A stretch of DNA of 49,373 nt, from positions 1 through 49,373 of the forward strand of contig JBOHER010000398.1 of assembly GCA_050701115.1 (NCBI GenBank), read 5' to 3'. This DNA is from JBOHER01 sp050701115 (GTDB lineage: Bacteria > Actinomycetota > Actinomycetes > Mycobacteriales > Pseudonocardiaceae). This document shows positions 43,408 through 49,373 of this stretch, one piece after another. A program made the translations under genes and the position numbers. The notes under the pieces were generated by a model that did not search any database, was not told the origin of the DNA, and saw only the letters and a list, made by a program, of their open reading frames with translations. The first letter of the stretch is position 1. Each line of letters begins with the position of its first letter.

Positions 43408-45165
43408 TCACCGGCCGGAAGACTTGTCCTTGTCGGCCACCGCGAGCAGCTCCTCGGCATGTGCCCGGCCGGTCTCGGTGCCGTCCATCCCGGCCAGCAT
43501 CCTGGCCAGCTCGACCACCCGCTCCTCGCTGTTCAACGTCGTCACACCGCTTCGGGTGATCCCTTCCTCGGTGCCTTTGTCCACAACAAGGTGCTGGTCG
43601 GCGTACGCGGCGACCTGCGGCAGGTGGGTGACAACGAGGACCTGATGACTGCCCGCGAGCCGGGCCAGCCTGCGCCCGATCTCCACCGCGGCCCGGCCTC
43701 CGACACCCGCATCCACCTCGTCGAACACCAGGGTGGGCACGGTATCGGCGTCCGCGACCACCACCTCGATGGCCAGCATCACCCGGGAGAGCTCACCGCC
43801 GGACGCGCCCTTGTGCACCGGGAGGGCGGGCGCACCGGCATGCGACTGCAACAGCAACTCGACGTCGTCCACACCGTTCACTCCCGCGTGCAACAGCGTG
43901 CCGTCCACCAGCAGGGCGGCTGTGTCGCTGTCCCCATCAGCTGTCCGCTGGCTGACCACGACGTCAACCTTCGCCTGTGCCATGGCCAGGCCCTCGAGCT
44001 CCGCTGTGATGGCCACCGCGAGCTCCTCAGCCGCCGCGGTGCGCGCCTTGCTGATCCGGGCCGCATGCCCGGCGAGCTCGTCGGCGAGCTCGTCCCGCTG
44101 TCCGGCAAGCTCGGCCAGCGCCTCCTCCGAGGTGTCCATGCCGGCCAGTCGCGATCGAGCGTCCGCCGCCCAGGCCAGCACGCCATCGACATCGGCGGCG
44201 TACTTTCGGGTGAGCTTCTTCAACTCTGCCTGCCGGGCCAGCACTTCCTCCAAGCGCTGCGGATCCGCATCCAGCGAGTCGAGGTAGCGGCTCAGCTCGG
44301 CACCCACGTCGGTGAGCAACAACGCGGCTTGCGCGAGCCTCGGCTCAAGATCAGCCAGTACGGGATCATCCGCACCCGCCAGCCTGCGCTGGGCGTCACC
44401 GACCAGTCCGAGCGCACCCGGCTGGTCCGGATCGCCGTCGTCGGCCCCCGCGACGGCCGCCTGGGCGCCGCTGGCGATCGACCGAAGCTCGTCGGCTTCG
44501 GCCAGCCGTTTGATCTGTCCGGCCAGTTCCACGTCCTCGCCCGCGGCAGGGCTCACCGCGGCGATCTCGTCGAGGCCGTGCCGGAGCAGGTCGGCCTGCT
44601 GGGCGAGTTCGCGCGATCGACTTGTCCGCTCGGCCAGTTCCGCGACGACCGCCTGCCACTGTGCGCGGACCCGGCGGTATTCGGCGAGCGGCTCGGCGAC
44701 GGCGTCACCAGCGAACCGGTCGATCACCGCGCGCTGCTCGGCAGGCCGGGTCAGCCGCAGCTGATCGTTCTGGCCGTGCACCGCGATGAGTTGCTCGGAC
44801 AGCGCAGAGAGCACACCGACCGGCACCGACCGCCCGCCGAGGTGCGCGCGGGACCGACCGTCCTTGCCGACGGTGCGCACCGCGATCACGCTGCCGTCCT
44901 CGTCCGCCTCCGCGCCGGAATCCTCGATCACCTTGGCCGCGTCGGGCACGGTGGCCACCTCGAATCGGCCCTCGACGACCGCTTTGGCGGCGCCCGAGCG
45001 CACCCGGGAAGCATCCGAGCGCCCGCCGGAGAGCAGGTGGAGCCCGGTGACCACCATGGTCTTGCCCGCACCGGTCTCCCCGGTGACGACGGTGAATCCC
45101 GGGTGCAGTTCAAGCAGGGCGTCGTCGATTACCCCGAGCCCCTGAATCCGCATCTCGGCCAGCAC
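43408..45165 (-). CDS. recN: DNA repair protein RecN
   Basis: The 585-residue SMC-like ATPase starts at the GTG at 45165 (V-L-A-E-M-R-I, matching M-L-T-E-L-R-I of the tuberculosis protein); ATG 45153 is possible. Walker A is GETGAGKTMVV, the coiled-coil arms run from about 170 to 400, the ABC signature is KGASGGELSRVMLA and Walker B is TLVFDEVDAGVGG. It tethers DNA ends in double-strand break repair. It is separated by 233 bp from nadK, so it may have its own promoter. Confidence 0.97.
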   Translation of the reverse strand: MLAEMRIQGLGVIDDALLELHPGFTVVTGETGAGKTMVVTGLHLLSGGRSDASRVRSGAAKAVVEGRFEVATVPDAAKVIEDSGAEADEDGSVIAVRTVGKDGRSRAHLGGRSVPVGVLSALSEQLIAVHGQNDQLRLTRPAEQRAVIDRFAGDAVAEPLAEYRRVRAQWQAVVAELAERTSRSRELAQQADLLRHGLDEIAAVSPAAGEDVELAGQIKRLAEADELRSIASGAQAAVAGADDGDPDQPGALGLVGDAQRRLAGADDPVLADLEPRLAQAALLLTDVGAELSRYLDSLDADPQRLEEVLARQAELKKLTRKYAADVDGVLAWAADARSRLAGMDTSEEALAELAGQRDELADELAGHAARISKARTAAAEELAVAITAELEGLAMAQAKVDVVVSQRTADGDSDTAALLVDGTLLHAGVNGVDDVELLLQSHAGAPALPVHKGASGGELSRVMLAIEVVVADADTVPTLVFDEVDAGVGGRAAVEIGRRLARLAGSHQVLVVTHLPQVAAYADQHLVVDKGTEEGITRSGVTTLNSEERVVELARMLAGMDGTETGRAHAEELLAVADKDKSSGR

Positions 45166-45232
45166 GGTCCCCACCGTAGCTGGCCGGCCCGACGCGATGG
45201 CGACTCCCACGCCAACATTTGCGGAGTTTTCT

Positions 45233-45257
45233 CGTTCACATGTTCGATCCGTGAACG
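45233..45257. promoter_or_regulatory. inverted repeat upstream of recN
   Basis: CGTTCAC (45233-45239) and GTGAACG (45251-45257) are a perfect 7-bp inverted repeat with an 11-bp spacer containing ATGTTCGAT. It overlaps a degenerate LexA-like CGAAC half-site on the minus strand. It lies 68 bp upstream of the recN start. It may be an operator; a canonical SOS box is not present. The rest of the 233-bp spacer holds no gene. Confidence 0.4.
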
Positions 45258-45398
45258 CCGGCGCGCCTGGTGTCCTATTCATAAGTCGGGCTATTCACCA
45301 CGGCGCGCTCACCTCAATCACGCCCCTCAACCGCAGTCAGTCGTCGCGAGCCACCCTCAGGGCGGCCCCCGCCAACTGACTTGTGAATAACCCTCCTG

Positions 45399-46325
45399 CT
45401 ACCCGGAGTGCCGCTCGCGCCAGCCTTTCACCGGCAGCGCGAACTTGTGCACCAGACGGTCGGTGAACGGGCGGTCCCGCAGCCGGGCCAACAGCACCGG
45501 CACGGTGCCGCTGACCACCTCTACCCGCGATCCGCGCGGCAGGTCGATGTGCCGCAGTCCGTCGCAGGTCAACACGGCCGCCGAGCCGTCTGGATCGATG
45601 TTCACCGTGATCACCGAATCGCGGGAGACCACCATCGGCCGGGAGAACATGGCGTGCGCGTTGCTCGGTACCACCACTAACGCTTCGACATCGGGCCAGA
45701 TGATGGGGCCACCCGCGGAGAAGGCGTAGGCCGTCGAGCCGGTAGGTGTCGCGCACAGCACGCCGTCGCACCCGAATGAGGACACCGGCCGTCCGTCGAT
45801 GGTGATCAGCGCGTCGAGGATGCGCTCGCGCGAGCTCTTCTCCACGCTGGCCTCGTTCAACGCCCAGGTGCGCGCCAGCTCTTGGCCGTCCAGCGTCACC
45901 ACTACGTCGACGGTCATGCGTTCTTCGACCCGGTACGACTGTTCGACGACCCGGCGGACAGTCTCGGCACGGGCGTCGGAGTCCGCTTCGGCGAGGAAGC
46001 CCATCCTGCCGAGATTCACCCCCAGCACCGGAACCCGCGCGGGCCGGGCCAGCTCCGCGGCGCGCAGCAAGGTGCCATCACCGCCGAGCACGAACACCAG
46101 CTCAACCCCCGCGGCCGGATCGGCTTCGTGGTGGACCACGGCGTACGGGAGCGGATCATGGCCGGGCACGCTGCCGTCGAGGGCAAGGAACTCGCCGACC
46201 TCAGCGTCCAGCACGCGCAGGTGGAAGCCCGCCTCGGCGAACAGTTCGGCGACCTCACGGGCCGCGTCCCGGGTGGCTTCCCGGTCCGAGTGCACGACCA
46301 GCAGCACCTGGCGGTCAGCGCTCAT
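45399..46325 (-). CDS. nadK: NAD kinase
   Basis: The 308-residue enzyme phosphorylates NAD to NADP. GGDGTLLRAAEL is the conserved phosphate-binding motif, NEASVEK with R-E-R-I-L-D-A-L follows, and CATPTGSTAYAFSAGGPI closes the NAD site. Its ATG overlaps the tlyA stop by 4 bp. Corresponds to Rv1695. Confidence 0.97.
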   Translation of the reverse strand: MSADRQVLLVVHSDREATRDAAREVAELFAEAGFHLRVLDAEVGEFLALDGSVPGHDPLPYAVVHHEADPAAGVELVFVLGGDGTLLRAAELARPARVPVLGVNLGRMGFLAEADSDARAETVRRVVEQSYRVEERMTVDVVVTLDGQELARTWALNEASVEKSSRERILDALITIDGRPVSSFGCDGVLCATPTGSTAYAFSAGGPIIWPDVEALVVVPSNAHAMFSRPMVVSRDSVITVNIDPDGSAAVLTCDGLRHIDLPRGSRVEVVSGTVPVLLARLRDRPFTDRLVHKFALPVKGWRERHSG

Positions 46326-47146
46326 TGAGGACCCTCCTTGACCGCGGTGGCCACCTGCTCGGTGAGATCAGCCATGGCGTCCAATGTGGACTCGGTTGCC
46401 GCGCGGCGCAACCAGGCGAAGTACTCGACGTTGCCGGAAGGACCCGGCAACGGGCTGGCCACCACGCCGAGCGTGCGCAGGCCGAGCTCGCGTGCCGTGG
46501 TCAGTACCTCGAGCACGGCGGCGGCGCGCAGGTCCGGCTCCCGCACCACACCGCCACTGCCGAGCCGCCCCTTACCCACCTCGAACTGCGGTTTGACCAT
46601 GGGCAGCAGGTCGGCATCCGGCAACGCGCAGGCGGCAAGGACGGGCAGCACCAGCCGCAGCGAGATGAACGACAGGTCGGCCACGATCAGGTGGACCGGC
46701 CCCCCGATCAGCTCGGGGGTGAGGTTGCGCACGTTGGTCTTGTCCAGCACGACAACCCGATCGTCGCTGCGCAGCCGCCAGTCGAGCAATCCCCTGCCGA
46801 CGTCTGCCGCGATCACCGTCGACGCGCCACCGCGCAGCAGGACATCAGTGAACCCGCCGGTGGACGCCCCGGCATCGAGGCAACGCTTGCCCCGCACGCT
46901 CAATCCACGGGGTTCGAAGGCGGCCAGCGCACCGAGCAGCTTGTGCGCGCCCCGCGACGCCCAGCCCGGATCGTCCTCGTCCCGCACCAAGATGGGCGCA
47001 TCGGCCGCCACCCCGGTAGCCGGCTTACCGGCGACCATGCCGCGCACAGTCACCTTGCCCGCGGTGATCAGTGCGGCCGCGTGCTCCCGGGATCGCGCGT
47101 GCCCACGCCGGACGAGCTCGGCATCCAACCGCGCCCTTCGCGCCAT
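46322..47146 (-). CDS. tlyA: rRNA 2'-O-methyltransferase TlyA
   Basis: The 274-residue protein starts at the ATG at 47146 (M-A-R-R-A-R-L-D-A-E), where family similarity begins. The N-terminal S4 domain (RLDAELVRRGHARSREHAAA) precedes the FtsJ-like methyltransferase (CLDAGASTGGFTDVLLRGGA; the D-L-S-F-I-S segment; VKPQFEVG). The mycobacterial enzyme methylates cytidines in both 16S and 23S rRNA and makes ribosomes sensitive to capreomycin. Coupled to nadK. Confidence 0.96.
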   Translation of the reverse strand: MARRARLDAELVRRGHARSREHAAALITAGKVTVRGMVAGKPATGVAADAPILVRDEDDPGWASRGAHKLLGALAAFEPRGLSVRGKRCLDAGASTGGFTDVLLRGGASTVIAADVGRGLLDWRLRSDDRVVVLDKTNVRNLTPELIGGPVHLIVADLSFISLRLVLPVLAACALPDADLLPMVKPQFEVGKGRLGSGGVVREPDLRAAAVLEVLTTARELGLRTLGVVASPLPGPSGNVEYFAWLRRAATESTLDAMADLTEQVATAVKEGPQ

Positions 47147-47150
47147 GTCC

Positions 47151-47369
47151 TCACACCTTGTCGATGCTGGACAACGCAACCGTCAGCTCGGTGTGCACGG
47201 AGTCAAAGCGCTCCACGTGCTCGGCAACGGGCACCTCGTCCAGGTCGTCCAGCGCGCCGACCGCCTCAGCGATCCCGGCGCGTGGGTCGGTGTCCTGCGG
47301 CGCGGTCTGCGCAGGCGGCGGCCCGGGCACGGGACGCGCCGGTGCCTGATGGTCCATGTCTTCGTGCAC
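47151..47369 (-). CDS. small conserved protein between tlyA and the HAD phosphatase (Rv1693-like position)
   Basis: The 72-residue protein has a proline-rich start and a helical C-terminal half (IAEAVGALDDLDEVPVAEHV, then ERFDSVHTEL). It starts 3 bp after the phosphatase stop and ends 4 bp before tlyA, exactly where M. tuberculosis has the small gene Rv1693. No domain or function is known to me. Operon context and position support it as real. Confidence 0.78.
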   Translation of the reverse strand: MHEDMDHQAPARPVPGPPPAQTAPQDTDPRAGIAEAVGALDDLDEVPVAEHVERFDSVHTELTVALSSIDKV

Positions 47370-47372
47370 GCC

Positions 47373-48383
47373 TCAACCGTAACGGATCAGGTGCAGCGCG
47401 GCGGCGGCCCGCCGAGCTTCCTCGTCTACCGGCCGCACCATCGTGCGGCCCGATGTCCACGCCTGCGCGCAGAGTGCGCTCAGCAGACCGAGTGGCTGCG
47501 CGCCCGAGTCGCGGACCGAGACGAACAGCGCGCCGTCGCCCACCGTTACCTGCCACGCCGATGCCGCGCCGATCTCGAATACCTCAGCGGGTTCGGCCAC
47601 CGCGGACATGTCCGCTGCGAGGTAGGTAGGGCGCTGCTCCCGCGGCGCGGCGAGCAACTCGGCCGGGGTCGTCACTCCGCTGAGCACGAGCAACGAGTCC
47701 AGCCCAGCCGCGCGGGCACCGGCGATATCGGTGTCCAGCCGGTCGCCGACGACCAGCGCCCGCCGCGCGCCCGCATCGTGTTCGGCCGCGGCGAACAACC
47801 CCGGCGCCGGTTTCCCCGCGACATCTGGTGCGGCACCGGTCGCGGCGCGCAACGCGGCCACCATGGATCCGTTGCCGGGCAGCTGACCTCGTTCGGTGGG
47901 CAGCGTGGGATCGACGTTGCACGCCACCCACGCCGCACCGGCCCTGATCGCCGCGCATGCCTCGGCCAGATCGGACCAGCAGGTGTCCGGGGAATGGCCT
48001 TGCACCACCGCGGCCACATCTGCCGATGCGGTGCGGGCGACCCGCAACCCGACCGCGGCCACCTCGGCTGCAAGCGACTCAGTGCCCACCACCAGCACGA
48101 GGCTGCCCGCAGGGACCCGGGCGGCGAGCATCGTGGCCCCGGCCTGCGCGCTGGTCGCCACCTCGGAGGGCGCCGCGGGAACACCGAGCCCGCTCAGGTG
48201 CTCGGCGACAAGGCCCGGCGTCTTCGACGCGTTGTTGGTGACGAACCGAACCCGCACCCCCGCCTGGCGAGCGGCATGAACCGCTTCCGCGGCACCGTCG
48301 ACGGCGCGACTGCCGTGATAAACCGTCCCGTCGAGGTCGAGCAGGAGCGCGTCGTAAACATCCAGCAGCGATGGGAAACTCAT
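47373..48383 (-). CDS. HAD-superfamily phosphatase, subfamily IIA (Rv1692-like, glycerol-3-phosphate phosphatase type)
   Basis: The 336-residue protein has the HAD nucleophile motif LLLDLDGTVYHG, motif II FVTNNASKTPG and motif III/IV GKPAPGLF and VGDRLDTDIAGA, with a IIA cap between. Rv1692 at the same locus removes phosphate from glycerol 3-phosphate derived from lipid breakdown. It begins 9 bp after the TPR gene. Confidence 0.94.
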   Translation of the reverse strand: MSFPSLLDVYDALLLDLDGTVYHGSRAVDGAAEAVHAARQAGVRVRFVTNNASKTPGLVAEHLSGLGVPAAPSEVATSAQAGATMLAARVPAGSLVLVVGTESLAAEVAAVGLRVARTASADVAAVVQGHSPDTCWSDLAEACAAIRAGAAWVACNVDPTLPTERGQLPGNGSMVAALRAATGAAPDVAGKPAPGLFAAAEHDAGARRALVVGDRLDTDIAGARAAGLDSLLVLSGVTTPAELLAAPREQRPTYLAADMSAVAEPAEVFEIGAASAWQVTVGDGALFVSVRDSGAQPLGLLSALCAQAWTSGRTMVRPVDEEARRAAAALHLIRYG

Positions 48384-48392
48384 GGCACACCC

Positions 48393-49247
48393 TCAGCCGA
48401 GTTCGGCGGCCCGCTCGGCGGCATCGGTCTCGTCCTCGGTGTCCGCCTCGGCCGAGTGCAGGAACCAAGTCAACGCTTCCTGCTGACGTCCCGCGGCCAG
48501 CAGGTTGTCGGCGTAGGCGTAGAACAACCGCGCGCTCCACGGGTACCGCACAGCAGGATCAAGATCCTTGCCCTGTAAGGAAACGACGGCGGCATCCAGC
48601 TGACCCATGTCACGCCGTGCGCCAGCCGCGACGATCCGCAGCTCGACCGCCACTTCCGGTGGCAACGCGCTGGTATTGGTTTCCTTGGCGAGATCGAGCG
48701 CCCGCTCAGGCCTGCCCAGCGCACGCTCGGAGTCTGCCATGATCGCCACATGCAGATCGGTCCGGGTCATCCGCCGCACCGCGCGCAACTCGGACAGCGC
48801 CTCGGCCCACTCTCCCGCGTGATAGGCGGCCAGGCCCACGGCTTCCCGCACGATCGGGATTCGGGACGCCTTGGTCTTCACGAATCTGGCGTGCTCGAGC
48901 GCGGCGGCCGGGTCGGTGTCCACCAGTTTCCCAGCGGCGACCAGGTGCTTTCCGACCAGTTCGGCGATCTCCTTGGGCAAGCTACGCAGTTCCTTGCGCG
49001 CCTCATTGTCCAGGTCGGAGAACGAGATGTGCTCGCCCAGCACCGGACCTGCCGGTACCTGACGCTCCGGCCTGTCCTCCCGCCGCGGACGATCCTGCCT
49101 GGCAGGCCGCTCGTCCCTGCGTGGCCGGTCCTCACGACCTCGCCAGGAGCGATCACCGCCGGTCCGCTGACCCCGGCCGCCAGGTGCGCCACCACGGACG
49201 CCGCCGGAGCGCGCGTTATCGCCTCCACGTCGTCCAGATTCGGACAC
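48393..49247 (-). CDS. TPR-like protein with an Arg/Gly-rich N-terminus (Rv1691-like)
   Basis: The protein has 284 residues from the GTG at 49247, chosen for the GAAGGAG just upstream; the longer frame would begin inside the rRNA terminator. The first 75 residues are a charged, Arg/Gly/Asp-rich low-complexity tail. The remainder is helical repeats (LPKEIAELVGKHLVAAGKLV and ALEHARFVKTKASRIPIVRE) typical of a TPR scaffold. Position matches Rv1691 upstream of the phosphatase. Function is unknown; the basic tail suggests RNA or ribosome binding (inference). Confidence 0.9.
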   Translation of the reverse strand: MSESGRRGGDNARSGGVRGGAPGGRGQRTGGDRSWRGREDRPRRDERPARQDRPRREDRPERQVPAGPVLGEHISFSDLDNEARKELRSLPKEIAELVGKHLVAAGKLVDTDPAAALEHARFVKTKASRIPIVREAVGLAAYHAGEWAEALSELRAVRRMTRTDLHVAIMADSERALGRPERALDLAKETNTSALPPEVAVELRIVAAGARRDMGQLDAAVVSLQGKDLDPAVRYPWSARLFYAYADNLLAAGRQQEALTWFLHSAEADTEDETDAAERAAELG

Positions 49248-49288
49248 TGCATCTCCTTCACCGCTGATTGAGTTGGGCGAGCACAGCA

Positions 49289-49336
49289 CAAAGGGCCCGT
49301 TAGAAGTGCCGGCAGGCAACTCTAACGGGCCCTTTG
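49289..49336 (-). terminator. perfect 16-bp hairpin terminator of the rRNA operon
   Basis: CAAAGGGCCCGTTAGA (49289-49304) and TCTAACGGGCCCTTTG (49321-49336) are exact reverse complements with a 16-base loop. It starts about 10 bp beyond the 5S rRNA end and lies 42 bp before the TPR gene start, so it separates the rRNA operon from the downstream genes. Confidence 0.9.
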
Positions 49337-49345
49337 GAAAGGGTG

Positions 49346-49373
49346 CTCGGCGGCGTCCTACTCTCCCACACCC
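49346..49373 (-). rRNA. rrf: 5S ribosomal RNA, 3' end only
   Basis: Read on the minus strand, the last bases of the window give GGGTGTGGGAGAGTAGGACG followed by CCGCCG, the highly conserved 3' end of actinobacterial 5S rRNA. The rest lies outside the window. The exact 3' end (near 49346) is inferred from the family. Confidence 0.88.

Noticed and set aside
45230..45262. Canonical actinobacterial SOS box upstream of recN
   Set aside because: Only one half-site matches; the second half has two mismatches to CGAAC-N4-GTTCG, so it was recorded only as a palindrome.
43459..45390. A 643-codon plus-strand frame opposite recN
   Set aside because: Mirror of the recN codon bias; RecN is complete on the other strand with all its motifs.
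46338..48578. A 746-codon plus-strand open frame opposite tlyA, the small gene and the HAD phosphatase
   Set aside because: It is a shadow of real minus-strand genes in high-GC DNA; its translation is low-complexity, rich in Arg, Ser and Pro, with no domain.

Overview
This window comes from a high-GC actinobacterium, most likely of the Pseudonocardiaceae (Amycolatopsis/Saccharopolyspora type). The evidence is the very high GC, frequent GTG/TTG starts, and a right half that keeps the gene order of Mycobacterium tuberculosis Rv1691-Rv1713: TPR protein, HAD phosphatase, small protein, tlyA, nadK, recN, steA, steB/mctB, pyrG, NUDIX, xerD, parA, scpA, scpB, rluB, cmk, der. The genus is an inference; no rRNA long enough to place it lies in the window.

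Left part (1-18 kb): a partial LysR regulator and a DUF4143-type ATPase precede two acyl-CoA catabolic gene sets pointing away from each other. The minus-strand set (7480-1963) encodes an MBL-fold hydrolase, a PaaG-like crotonase, an enoyl-CoA hydratase, an alpha-methylacyl-CoA racemase and an acyl-CoA ligase, joined by short overlaps. The plus-strand set (9542-17867) encodes an MFS carrier, a second acyl-CoA ligase, a thiolase, an acyl-CoA dehydrogenase, an SDR dehydrogenase and a pair of acyl-CoA dehydrogenase subunits that looks heteromeric. Two paralogous LysR genes lie tail to tail between them, each reading away from one operon's promoter, and both promoter regions carry T-N11-A dyads. 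Together this reads as an inducible uptake and beta-oxidation pathway for an unidentified, probably methyl-branched or cyclic, carboxylic acid.

Middle (17.9-26.2 kb): an accessory stretch with decay. It holds an acyl-CoA dehydrogenase broken by an in-frame TAG, an internally deleted CoA-transferase stub, an IclR regulator with a perfect operator-like palindrome, a TetR/FAD-dehydrogenase operon behind twin 16-bp palindromes, a DUF3800-like gene, an unidentified decayed segment, tRNA-Pro(GGG), two tandem copies of a small CxCEPDLF protein with a third truncated relic further on, and a nitronate monooxygenase.

Right part (26.2-49.4 kb): core chromosome on the minus strand, covering ribosome maturation, lipid, nucleotide and cofactor synthesis, chromosome segregation, recombination and cell separation. 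Relative to the tuberculosis order it contains insertions: a CPA2 antiporter/TrkA-C pair preceded by a topoisomerase IB relic (between rluB and cmk), a TM2 protein and amidohydrolase near xerD, and aroA between pyrG and steB. The window ends in the 3' tail of a minus-strand 5S rRNA followed by a perfect hairpin terminator.
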